From Rotaria sordida (taxonomy: Eukaryota > Rotifera > Eurotatoria > Philodinida > Philodinidae), in contig CAJNOL010000693.1 in NCBI GenBank assembly GCA_905250125.1, positions 13,219 through 77,218 on the forward strand: a stretch of DNA of 64,000 nucleotides, in the 5' to 3' direction. The notes under the pieces are model-generated. The model ran no database searches, had not been told where the DNA came from, and worked only from the letters and a program-made list of their open reading frames with translations. Every line of letters starts with the position of its first letter. The stretch's first letter is position 1. Below are positions 12,506 to 23,600 of the stretch, piece after piece. Both the position numbers and the translations under genes were made by a program.

Positions 12506-14224
12506 TTTTTTTAAATCTAGAAATGTAAGTAGATATTTTAAAAAACCAGTGGTATTTATCTAAAGAGGTTGAATGAGGGCGAATTCTTTTATCAGCTTGT
12601 TTTTCTTTTTCTTTTTCTGTCCACAGTCATACATTTACATTAAGTTGAATCGAAGAAAGAACGATGAGGGTTACAGAGGACAAAAGAAATATGGTAGCTG
12701 GTTTTAGAATACGCTAGATACATTTGAAAAAACCATACTAGAAACCATAACTATCTCAACATGTGACAAAGAATTTGTTACACTGTGAATTGTATGTATT
12801 ATTTTTTTCTACTATTGTAGCCTAGTACGTGTCAATGATTCAGACTTTCTGCGACGATATGCTATTCTACGTTGTGATGACAATAAAAGATAATTACCTG
12901 CAAGTATATGAGGAATTTCTTTGATAGATATTATCGGAGTTTTTTAGCAAATTCAGGGATGAATGATCCTAGAGAGATATGCTTCTGATAAAATTTTCAG
13001 CTCGATTGATCGTACTAAACCAAATTTTCAGTTGATTCATAGGTCATTTTTGGCCTTCAGAAGAATCGATATAACTTCGTCGTATGATGAGACAGAGAGC
13101 TCGGGCTTATGAGTATTTTAGTAGAAGGGTCTTAAAATTAACATAAAAAATGGTGGCCCAACGACAGTAAATCTCACTTTTCTCAGCCCAGAAACCAACT
13201 ATAAAAAAATCCGTTCGAACAGAAGTTTACTCTCACTATGACCTTTATAACAAAAAAAACATTGGTTATAGCTAGAGAAATAAGGGAAGAGCTTCGATTT
13301 TTCTGATTGGAAACTATGTTCTGAGAAAAACGCTAAAGAAGCTTTAGAAATAGATTTTTTTCATTTTGAATCCAAAAAAATCATATTAAAATAGCATATT
13401 TCCAATATATTTCCTTGGACTTTTTAAAAGCACGTATCACATGTAGTAAGCTAACGCCATCTGACATGCTGATTAATATTAAAATGTTCTATTCAATGGT
13501 AACGGAAAGCTCTTCTGAAATTGAAAAACTTTAAAAATCTACGAAGATTTCTCCGAAAATATGGTAGTAGACTCAAAGTTTTATGTGATAAATCTTTGAA
13601 AATCTGTTCATTTTCCAAAAAGTTATACATTCCGAAAGAGGAAGGTTTGCTTCATCTTCCAATGATAAAAACTTAACTTCGATATTTCCTTGAAAAATTC
13701 AATTTTCTAAGAGGCTCCCCTCAATGGAGAACTGCCTAACCTTTCTAAATGAGAAAAAATGTTTATTTTGTATAAGTAATATTCAACAAAGTCAATCCAC
13801 AGTCGTTATCATATGGTTTTTTTCAGCACTCGAACTTAAGCATACAAATGCAAAGCAATAAATCTTGGTTTCTATTAGACAAAAACAAATCACATTGATG
13901 AAACTGTTCACTAGCGCTTAATTTTTTTAATATAACTAGTATTACAAGTCAGAAATGATAATGCATAAATATCTGAAAAAATATGCATTTTAAGTTTAAT
14001 ATATTTCACCATGCATTTTTCCAGATTAAAGTTTTAAAAAAATGTTTCTCATTTTGTTAAACTTCTGCCCGGTTGAATTATGTAAAATTTTTGAATAATA
14101 AAAACTATGAGATCTTACAATTGTAACAAAAGGTCGAGTTTTATTCATATCATTTTAGTCATGTCAAGAATTATTGAAAATGTAGAATGACATTCAAATA
14201 TCATTTAGAATGGATAAAAATTAC

Positions 14225-15070
14225 AGGGTATTTTATAAATCTTGAAGCTTAATGAAAATTAGTTTATATGCAAATAGAAAATAATCTCGAACTGAATGTA
14301 TCTATTTGAAGTTTGAGTATTTTTTTAAAAGTCCTATAATGAAGTGCTGAATATATTTTACATAAAAAAACGGCATAGTAGCAGCCAATAAGTAGTCATC
14401 TTAGCCGTTTATCTAATACTTATCATGAATTGCTGATGACATGTTTAGTCAAGATATATGCTAAATAATCGGTTTGAAATGAACGAAAATATATGAACAC
14501 ATCACAGATAGAACAAAAAACAAAGAACAAAGATTGTATTATGAACAATTGATGAATTATTTAATGTTCATATTTTATTTCAAGATGATGATGATGCTAA
14601 ATCTGCTAAGGTATGGCCCATTGAAAATGTACGGAGTGAACAATTTTTACACTTTAACACCTACAAACTAGATTGAACAAAGAATAGAAAAAAAAATAAC
14701 TTGTAACGATTGTAAAAGAATGATTGATACAATTCCTAAAAGACTTGGCGAAGTGAATAAAAAGTAGTAGAGAACAAATATGTGATAGTTAAATCACATT
14801 TTTGTGTAATCAGATTAATATGTGTATTTGTAAACTAGAGTGTTTTTTTTAATAAAATTTCTTATTTATGATTTCGAAAAATTTATCATAATATTCTCAT
14901 ATTTATATTTCTATTATTACAAGAGAAGGTGTCATCCCATAATATGCCATTTGAAAGATCAATAGGAGTACTCAAACTTCATATAAACATATTCGATTCA
15001 AGTTTTTTTTTCTTTTTGCATGTAAACTAATTTGTGTCAAGCTCCAAAACTTATGAAGCAACCTGTACGT
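14225..15070. repeat. Element with about 120-bp imperfect terminal inverted repeats
   Basis: The segment 14225-14345 (ACAGGGTATTTTATAAATC.. ATTAGTTTATATGCAAA.. GAAGTTTGAGTA) is matched in reverse complement by about 14945-15070 (ACAGGTTGCTTCATAAGTT.. ATTAGTTTACATGCAAA.. GAAGTTTGAGTA). The interior of about 600 bp has no open frame of note, so it is a non-autonomous element. Confidence 0.6.
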
Positions 15071-15194
15071 GCACGCTATTGACAAAAAATTCCTCTCAAA
15101 TATTAATATTACAATATAAAATTGATCTAAATTATTTTATGAAAAATAAAATAACTTTTACAAATCAAATTATAACATTGCTAGATATAATTCT

Positions 15195-15535
15195 ATAATA
15201 TAATGATTACATAAATATTTTATTATCCTTTATCTAATGTTTGAGTATATTCTGGAACTTTCCACATTTTTCATTTTTCTCTTATGTGACATTTTCTGAC
15301 GTCATGCTCTAGAATATAGAGTGAGAAATCGTTCGTTGTCAAGATGTGGGTGGGTGTGAGTTATGTCTTCCGTTTCTTTACACCTACACCTACGTTCCAC
15401 ATCCGTGACGTCAGAAAATGTCACATAAGAGAGAAATGAAAAATGTAGAAAGATTCCAGAATATACTCAAACATTAGACAAGAGATAATTAAATATTTGT
15501 GTTGTCATTATATTATAGACTCTATCTAAAAGAGT
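15195..15535. repeat. Foldback element with well-conserved arms of about 120 bp and a G+C-richer loop
   Basis: The left arm (TCTATAATATAATGATTAC.. TCTAATGTTTGAGTATATTC.. TGACATTTTCTGACGTCA) is matched in reverse complement by the right arm, starting TGACGTCAGAAAATGTCACA. The palindromic TGACGTCA borders a loop of about 90-100 bp that contains GTGGGTGGGTGTGAG and ACACCTACACCTACG, which are themselves nearly complementary. The arms are better conserved than those of the other elements, which suggests a younger insertion. Confidence 0.75.
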
Positions 15536-17165
15536 GTTAGAATTAAATTCAAAATAGAGTTGTTATATGCATTATTATAGATGAGGCATTTTACTATGTA
15601 TTCATGCAATAAAACCTTCGATACGAGGTGTTTTATAAAATTTAAAATGTCGTGACCAGAATTTTTTGGTATGCCCTAAGTAGTAATGTAAACAAAAACT
15701 CCGTAACCTTCATGATTTTACATTGAAAATAGAAAAAAAAATGAGACTTCACATTAGGAAACAGACATTTTCAATAATATATTACCATGACTTTGACTAA
15801 AATTCAAGTTAATTGCATATGTTTAATTAAAATACTCGATTTAATCAATAAAATTGGAATACATCAATGTCAATGTCTATGTCTATTTGATCATCCAAAA
15901 TGTCATGTTTTTATTCATCATGGCAAAATCTCAATCTCAATCAATTATTTTTTATGTTTTCAATGCGCGAGTTCTAGTCTCTTATAAATAATAATTAAAG
16001 AATGCTTCAAATATGCATTGAATATCGAATTTTAGGAGATATGGGAAATATTTGTCAAATGAGCAATGTCTTCAAGCATTCAAGAAAAGATTAGGATAAT
16101 TGCATTGATTGACATTAGATACATGACCAATCCAACAATTTGAATCTGCAACGTCTAATCACATTTATATGCTCAAATAGTAATACAGAAATCTTTTGCT
16201 ACAAATTTGCCATTGTTCGTCTAAAATATTTTCCCAAGGATATTTCGCTGGGACTCGAAATTTATAGATTCTTTGTATTACTCTTTTTTAAGCAATTAAT
16301 TGTGTGTAGGTGTAACTAGAATAAAATCAGTAGACTAGATACTGATTGATAGCGCTGGAGGATACGACGCAGAACATTTGCAACTAGGTATGGCTTTTGC
16401 TAGATGGAGACTAGGAGACTTCGCATACTTTCTGATTTCTAGAATCGAAAATTTGCAGCAGATCAATGTGTAAAAGCTCGCCGTACAGCAGTACATCGCG
16501 GGCTTACTGTTGATACCTCGAGTTTTTAGAGTTAAAGTAGACATCTGCGATTATATTGAACTATGCAGAACAACAAAATGAAAGAGAAAAAGCGAATGCA
16601 TATTAAATTTTATTGAAAGCGACGTATGACATTGACAAAACACACTTATACTGATAAGAATTAGTCGAAAGCTATAACGATAACTTCTTTATCATTTTCC
16701 GTTTGTTTTTGTTCTCCAAATGAATTCTTGAATAACATCAAAACACCTATATGGATATTTATCATAAATTTCGTATGAAAAGAGAGAAATGTCTTTTTTT
16801 GTCTCTAAATAACGTTGCTTTATAATATGATAGCCAGAAGGTCTTTTTACGTTATCTGTTATAAAAATAAAAGTCTATACGAATGTTTGACTAGCTGTTG
16901 TTCGTTACGATGGACACTTTTTCTTCTTTTCGATGCATGTAAAGTGAAGTATCAAATGTGACTTTTTCATTTATATGCAGCAAGGTAATAGATGAAATCA
17001 GAGAGAGAAACTCGGGAAAAAGTTGAGAAAGAAAAAAAGAACAGAGAATGCATGACAATTTTTTTTTCTCGCACAAGGTTTGTTTATCGACAACGATTAA
17101 CAATAACACTATGTCAATACATTTTTTTTCATTTGTTGATTCGTTGCTAAGAAACTTCGCTGGTC

Positions 17166-17202
17166 TATATATACACATGTCTTTTTTTCATTTTCTCTTC
17201 AG
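17166..17202 (+). promoter_or_regulatory. TATA-like box and acceptor-like site before the TPR/ART gene
   Basis: TATATATA at 17166-17173 is followed by a pyrimidine tract ending TTCTCTTCAG at 17202, 33 bases before the ATG. The tract looks like a 3' splice site (5'-UTR intron or spliced-leader acceptor). The TATA-like run could be chance in such AT-rich DNA. Confidence 0.35.
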
Positions 17203-17234
17203 TGTTGATTTCGTTAATTCAATTAAATTATATT

Positions 17235-19190
17235 ATGGATAACAAAAGAAGAACGTTGACAACAAAATCATCAGATACTGTCGCTGGTGCTGCTACTTCA
17301 ATTCAACATACCAGCAAACGGCCACGACGACGATCTCATCTACACATGATTCAAAATTTTTTGCTAGTCTGGCTCGACAACAATATTGATCTAGAGAATG
17401 ACGATGAGAGTAAGATGACGATGTCAAAATTAAAAAAAATAGTTAACATGATCAATCCATTTACGGACGTCGATGAGTGTGTCCATTTTGTTAGAAATAT
17501 CAAAGACGAACAAATATTTATGATCGCTTCTGGTTCATTGGGACAAACTACAGTTCCTATCGTGCATGACCTGCCTCAAGTCAGAACTATTTATATTTTT
17601 TGTGGAAATCAAGCTCGGCACGAACAATGGGCTAGACATTGGTCAAAAATAAAAGGTGTTTTTACAGATATTGTACCTATCTGTAAAGCTCTTGAGCAGG
17701 CAGTATTGGAATGTAATCGAAACTTGATTTCAATTAGTTTTATCACCACCGGTCATGGAGTTACGAGACAAAGTCTAAATCAATCGGATTCATTGTTTAT
17801 GTACACACAAATAATAAAAGAAATTTTATTAACTATCAATTTCGAACAGCAACATTTTAATGATTTTATTACGTATTGTCGCGACGTTTTCGCCGATAAC
17901 TCAAAAGTACTTGAAGCTGTCGACAAACTGGCACACGAATATCATCGTCATTCGCCGATTTGGTGGTATACTCATCAAAGTTTTCTTTATTCGATACTCA
18001 ATCGATCATTACGGATGATGGAGATCGATCTTATCATTAGCATGGGATTTTTTATCCGAGATCTGCACGATCATATCACCAAACTTCATCAGGAACAATA
18101 TATTGAATATGCACGTTTGAAATCATTGATTGTCTATTATGGTCAAGGTTTATCACAGACAAACTTTGATCAATTGAACAAGACCAAAGATGGACTTTTA
18201 TCATTTAGTAGTTTCTTATTAACTAGTAAGGACCGTGAAATATCATTCAATTTTATTAATCAAACTATTAAAACATCTGATCTCGTTGGTATCTTGTTTG
18301 TCATAAAAATTGATCCGTCCATTGTGTCTACGCCATTTGCTAATGTACGTGACGTTAGTTATTTTGAAGAAGAGGAAATTCTCTTTTCTATACCTTCCAT
18401 ATTTCGTATTGGTAAAATCCAACAAATGGACAACGATCGTCTTTGGCAAGTAGATCTTATACTAGTCACTGAAAACGATCCGGAACTGCATGCATTGACT
18501 GAACAGATGCACAAGGATACTAATCCAAATTCGAACGGATGGGATCGTTTGGGTATGTTACTAATTAAACAGGAAGAGTTCAACAAAGCCGAAGATGTAT
18601 ATGATATCTTGCTTGATCAAACGACAACAGATCGTGAAAAAGCAGATATTTATAACCAGCTCGGATTGGTCAAGGAGGGTCAAGGTCAATATCAAGATGC
18701 CATTGCCTATTATCAACAATCAAGCACAATCCTTCAGAAAATTCTCCTTCCAACGGACGTTCGATTAGCTGCTACTTATAGTAATATTGGTTTGGTGTAT
18801 GATAAGATGGGTGACTATTCGAATGCACTTTCATTTCATCAAAAGGCACTCGAAATCGACCAAAAAAATCTTCCTTCAAATCATCCTGATTTAGCTGCTT
18901 CTTACAGTAATATTGGTTTGGTCTATGACAACATGGGTGACTATTCGAATGCACTTTCATTTCATGAAAAAGCACTGGAAATCTACCAAAAAACGGTTCC
19001 TTCAGATCATCTTGATTTAGCTACTGCTTACAACAATATCGGCTGGGTTTATAGAAACATTGGTGATTACTCGAAAGCACTTTCATCTTATGAACATGCT
19101 CTTGATATTCTACAACGATCACTACCTTCTGATCATCCTAATCTTCAAGATGTAAGAAAGAGTATTAACATTGTAAAAAAGAAAATGTAA
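17235..19190 (+). CDS. ADP-ribosyltransferase-like domain plus kinesin-light-chain-type TPR protein, single exon
   Basis: A protein of 651 residues without introns. The start is the first ATG after the acceptor-like site; the same frame is open further upstream but only from a GTG. After a basic N-terminus (KRPRRR) comes a region of about 170 residues (FMIASGSLGQ.., IYIFCGNQARHEQWARHWSK) that I know only from rotifer proteins. Then follows a mono-ADP-ribosyltransferase-like fold: VYYGQGLS (300-307), SFSSFL (323-328) and EEEEILF (378-384). The R-S-ExE family normally has Arg where Y302 stands, so NAD binding may be impaired or different. From about 460 there are TPRs; three are near-identical 42-residue kinesin-light-chain-like units (about 512-637). 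Members modify arginine or other side chains; the target is unknown. The product is probably intracellular, as no signal peptide is seen. Confidence 0.85.
   Translation: MDNKRRTLTTKSSDTVAGAATSIQHTSKRPRRRSHLHMIQNFLLVWLDNNIDLENDDESKMTMSKLKKIVNMINPFTDVDECVHFVRNIKDEQIFMIASGSLGQTTVPIVHDLPQVRTIYIFCGNQARHEQWARHWSKIKGVFTDIVPICKALEQAVLECNRNLISISFITTGHGVTRQSLNQSDSLFMYTQIIKEILLTINFEQQHFNDFITYCRDVFADNSKVLEAVDKLAHEYHRHSPIWWYTHQSFLYSILNRSLRMMEIDLIISMGFFIRDLHDHITKLHQEQYIEYARLKSLIVYYGQGLSQTNFDQLNKTKDGLLSFSSFLLTSKDREISFNFINQTIKTSDLVGILFVIKIDPSIVSTPFANVRDVSYFEEEEILFSIPSIFRIGKIQQMDNDRLWQVDLILVTENDPELHALTEQMHKDTNPNSNGWDRLGMLLIKQEEFNKAEDVYDILLDQTTTDREKADIYNQLGLVKEGQGQYQDAIAYYQQSSTILQKILLPTDVRLAATYSNIGLVYDKMGDYSNALSFHQKALEIDQKNLPSNHPDLAASYSNIGLVYDNMGDYSNALSFHEKALEIYQKTVPSDHLDLATAYNNIGWVYRNIGDYSKALSSYEHALDILQRSLPSDHPNLQDVRKSINIVKKKM
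18768..19145 (+). repeat. Three tandem 126-bp TPR-coding units
   Basis: GCTGCTACTTATAGTAATAT at 18768 recurs at 18894 and, more diverged, at 19020, exactly 126 bp (42 codons) apart. Units 1 and 2 are nearly identical at the DNA level, consistent with recent duplication or conversion. Confidence 0.9.
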
Positions 19191-19430
19191 TTGACGGTCG
19201 TCTTGTTTGAAAAAACATAGATGTAACAAAGAGAAAAGAATATTGTTTTTTCGATTTTGATTGGCAAAAATATACGCGCGAGTATAGAGAAACTATCTTA
19301 TTGATAACATAATGGATCATAGTCACCGACAGGGAAACTAATACATGTCCAAAGTATAGACATCCATTGTAAAAATAAGTTTTCACGATTTAGGTTTCAA
19401 ATATTAAGCACAACCTAATAAGATGATACA

Positions 19431-19676
19431 AGGATCGTCGAAATTTTCGTTTTGAACATGATCGATAATATTAAATCTTTCTTTCTCGTTCATGATGGAG
19501 ACGATAGGCAATCATTAATTTAACATCACGTATCTTTTTTTGAATAACTAATATAGCTTCGCAGTCTGTTGGTGTCACTGATGGTTTGGTGTAATAATTT
19601 AAATTGTATGTTATATACGATCATCAAGTGCTTGAGAAAATTGATCAGACGTATAGGATTTCAAATTGTATTCTTG
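19431..19676 (-). pseudogene. Decayed copy of the Gfo/Idh/MocA oxidoreductase
   Basis: Read on the minus strand, 19617-19672 matches the exon-2 segment YNLKSYTYDQFPQ of the intact gene at 10931-12505 (here YNLKSYTSDQFSQALDD). About 19431-19590 matches exon 3 (the stretch around CEAILAAQKK and LMIAYRLHHE), ending at the same GATCC. The end of exon 2, the intron and the EKP-coding segment are missing or scrambled, and the exon-3 part carries frame-breaking indels near the HHE codons. Nothing corresponding to exons 1, 4 or 5 is seen. Clearly non-functional. Confidence 0.85.
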
Positions 19677-20634
19677 ATTATGACAATGATGATGATGATC
19701 GTATCGGTGACCGGATAATTTGTCGCGAACAGTTCGTCGCAATTGAAGAGAAAAGTTTAGTTGTATATATTCTTTGCCCTTTTCATTGCGACGAATGGTC
19801 CTAGTACCGACCGTATCTTCTTGAGAAAAGAGATTCACGACTTATTCCTCTGATTGATTTTATGCTAAGATTAAGACATAGTTTGTTTTAAGTGAACATT
19901 CATTGAGAAGATATGCATTTTCAAATATACAATTTCAGCAACCAATTCCATCTAGCTTCTCTAAACTCTCATCTGCAGTATTTTCCACATCGTCGCGTAT
20001 TTTCTATTTCTTGAATTAATGACACTACTCATTCAAAAATCATTTTCCATATAATATAATTAATTCTACAGTTTTATGCGAATGATCACTAGTTTCGATA
20101 ATGTCTATATCATTTCTTTTGCAATAAATATATATTTGGCGAAAATCATTATAAGAAAGAAAAACAGAAGGAAAACGAGAGCATATTAAATAAAAAAGAA
20201 GAACACTTGATAGCCAACAAGGATAAACACATGGAAAGAAAAACAAAAAAAAAAGAAGAACCTAACAAACAGAAAAAGAAAAACAATAACAAAAGAAGCA
20301 TTATCATATGATAAGAAAAAAAAAATTAATAAATTTGTTTATTTTCATTTTTCTCTTCGTTCGATGTATTTATTGCAATGTCAAAAGATATTTTATAACA
20401 AATAATAGAACAATTCAACCAGAAAATCTAGTTCATATATGATCTTTCTTTTTGTGTTTTTTTTTTTGTTTAAAGAATCCTATTCGAAACAATTTTGGAA
20501 TGTGTTATTATGATAAAGAGGCAAGTATATATGAATAAATAGATTCTCTAAACAAATGAGTAAAGGTATAATTTGATTAAAAATAAAAAATGCGTATCAT
20601 TCTCAACCCGAAAAAAAAGAAATTAAAATTGAAA
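19677..20634. other. Intergenic spacer, about 1 kb
   Basis: AT-rich. It contains a short (GAT)n stretch near 19687-19700 and several A-rich runs around 20220-20340. No gene or clear repeat seen. Confidence 0.45.
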
Positions 20635-23600
20635 CTAAGTTAATAATGAGTTTTCTAGATGCCACCGTTGATTTTTATTATATTGTTCGTCACATGAATC
20701 TAAAATTATTTCATGCTATCTTATTAATTTATTCTTTGTACTTTTCACTTACTAAGTATAAGTTTACCATTATCTTTATTTTGCTCTAGAGTCATACATT
20801 GACCAGAATAAACATGTTTCATTTGTTTTGTCTAAAAAGAGAAATTTTCTCTAATTTAAAATGAAAAAATAAAAATATATGTACTTCATTATTATAATGC
20901 CATGTTTGTTTTTGATTTCCATCGATACATTTCTGTAGTTTCACAACACTATTTTTACTTCCTTCCATACATAGATCATCAAAACGTAGTTCACCTTTTT
21001 TCGAATAAACCATAACCTATATAAAATTAATTAATTTATATATGAATAAAATTTTGTCTCGCAGATATAGTAAATGAAACGTGTAACATATATCGAATGT
21101 CTGGGGAAGATATATCAAGTTTAAAAAAAAAACCTACAACTAACGAGGAAATCTCTTCAGCTATCCTTCAGATATCAATGGATTTTTTACCTATAGATAC
21201 TACATCGTGTTCTATTAAAAATCCTAAAAGAATTTGAGTATTTGACAAATCTATCGAATTTTTACTATGTCTATTTTCTAGAGACTTTAGATTTTCGGAA
21301 AACTCGTATTTTCAAATTTTGATCTGAAAATTGATGCATATAGATAAGTCAACTAGACTAGCTTCGATAAAAAAATTCAGAAATTTTTAACAAAGTCTCT
21401 TCGAGATATGGAGCTTTCAAAAAATGCATGTTGTATACACTATTCATGAAAAAAAGAGAGACCGGAATTCCTGTATTCTTTGATCTTGTATGTCTGTGAT
21501 CTGTTATTGACAAACAATTCTATTCGAAGACAATAATTTTACCCAATTTTCATTGTATATGTCATGTTATAAGATATCGAATTTCGCAAAATAATAAAAC
21601 TCAAAAGCAAAGCTGGACTGATATTGAATCGAATAAGAAACCTTCATTAGCTGTAAATCTAGCCATTGAATAAACATTTTTGAGTAATTCTTCATTCTCA
21701 ATTAGTTTCTCAAAGTTGATACTATTCGATTTTATTCCTATTAAAATTCAAATATATTTGAACATATTCTTTCTCTTGTATATCGATTATTTTGTTTAAA
21801 CAGCCATCATCTTGTTTGACTCTTAATCATGTAGTCAAAAAAAAGCAAATGAAATATATCTTCGTATCCAATTAAATATAATAAAATATCGAAAATCATT
21901 ATCATGCAATTATCGCTACATCGATTTTTTTTTTCAAACATACATTATCCTTATTTATTCTTCACTTAGTAGCTAACAGTCTTGAGCGAATACGTTCAAT
22001 TTATACAAGTTTGTATATTTAACATAGCCTTAATATTCGCACTCTGACTGCCGTACACATGATGAAGAGTCAAGCAAGATCATGGTTCGAGATGTATCTG
22101 AAATAGGATAGAAAAAAAAAGAAAATATATTAATATACACACCTGATTACCACCTTGATTGTGACAAGGAAAAATGCCTGCATCGTGATTGAGTCCACTC
22201 TCACTGTCGAGTCCGAGTGAATCGGCACAACCGTAAGCTTCACTTTTTAACTATTTATATGAGAAGAACAAAGAAAATAAATATATATCAAAATAATTTC
22301 AATTAAATTTAATTAGAAAAAGTATTTAAAAATTCAAAAACAACAAACTTACAACTCCAACATGATGAAAATCAACAGGCATTGAACTTTCAGGATAAAT
22401 ATTTTGTAAATACCAACGAAAATCTTTACATTTAAGACGTTCACGAAGTGCAAGACGTTCTGATACATCACCAGCATCAACATTTTTTAATTCTATTAAT
22501 AAATTGATTCATAAAAGATCTCATTATTTTTTTTTTGTTGTTGTTATAATATAAAATACAAACCAGGCATCATTGAATAAATAAAATCCTTATATTTATC
22601 AAGCCATACTTCAACAAGACGTTTATTATTATGAAAAATAACTTTTCCAGTACCACCTGGAAATGTATATGGAGTTTGTTTACGAAATACATGGCCAACA
22701 TGACTACCTATTATAATCATTTTATTATTAAAATATAGATTCTTTTTTTTTTATCAATTTTCTTACAAGGATGAATAAGAACTTTTCCACCACATTGCCA
22801 AACACGAAATGACATTTCTAAATTTTCACCACCCCATACTTCCATACCAGGATCATAAGCACCAATTTCATAAAAATATTCACGATTTATTGTAAATAAA
22901 CCACCAGCCATTGTTGGTGATCTATGATAATTATAAGAAAAAAAGTTATTCAATAAATTAAAAATAAAACTTTTTCCATATTACAAAAGAGGTAATGAAT
23001 GATCATAATCTCGACGAATTTCTTCTCGATTTGGTACTGCATACCAACGAAAATTTAATCGCCAATTAAATCCACCCTAATTTTACAAAAATAATATTTA
23101 TATTGAATAAATATATACAGATAAATATACCCAAGTCATATCACTACCAGTTAAATAAGCAAAATCATCATCATTGATCACATCGATAATTGGACATACA
23201 ACAGCAGTTCTGAAAACAAAAAATAAATAGTATATTTCATTTTCATTTAAAGTATATTGTAGAACGATAGAATGAGATTAATCCTTTTCAAAGTAAACTC
23301 CTCTTTGCAATAGAAGATCGCCTATCTTAATTGATTAGTTTCTTGGAAAACTTAGAACTTTAATTGGAATATTTACGTTACACCTAGTTTTTAGGGTTTC
23401 AAGCTGAAAATCTGAAAAGACTGTGAATTTCTAAAATGCTAAGAATCACTTGTTAAATCTGTATAATCACCTTGGTTTTCTGTAAAATCTTTTTAATCAG
23501 CAGTTATGAAAATAGATTGGCCATAATAGAAGAACTGAGTTATAATGGGTTTAGTAGATTTTCGATTCATTTGTAAGTAGTTCACAAAAAAACTAAATGG

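Larger units (their letters stand above)
12519..17165. other. Intergenic spacer, about 4.6 kb, repeat-bearing
   Basis: No intact gene seen. It holds two inverted-repeat elements (14225-15070 and 15195-15535). A somewhat more G+C-rich stretch at about 16340-16550 has a short conserved-looking open frame on the plus strand (ARRTAVHRGLTVDTSSF) that I could not assign. A short acceptor-like TTTCTAG lies just right of the oxidoreductase start (AG at 12517-12518). Confidence 0.5.

Noticed and set aside
20745-20753. TGA at 20745-20747 as the end of the GALNT gene
   Set aside because: A strong GTAAGT donor overlaps it, and a further in-frame exon (20699-20635) supplies the expected C-terminal Cys and QxW motif of the lectin domain.
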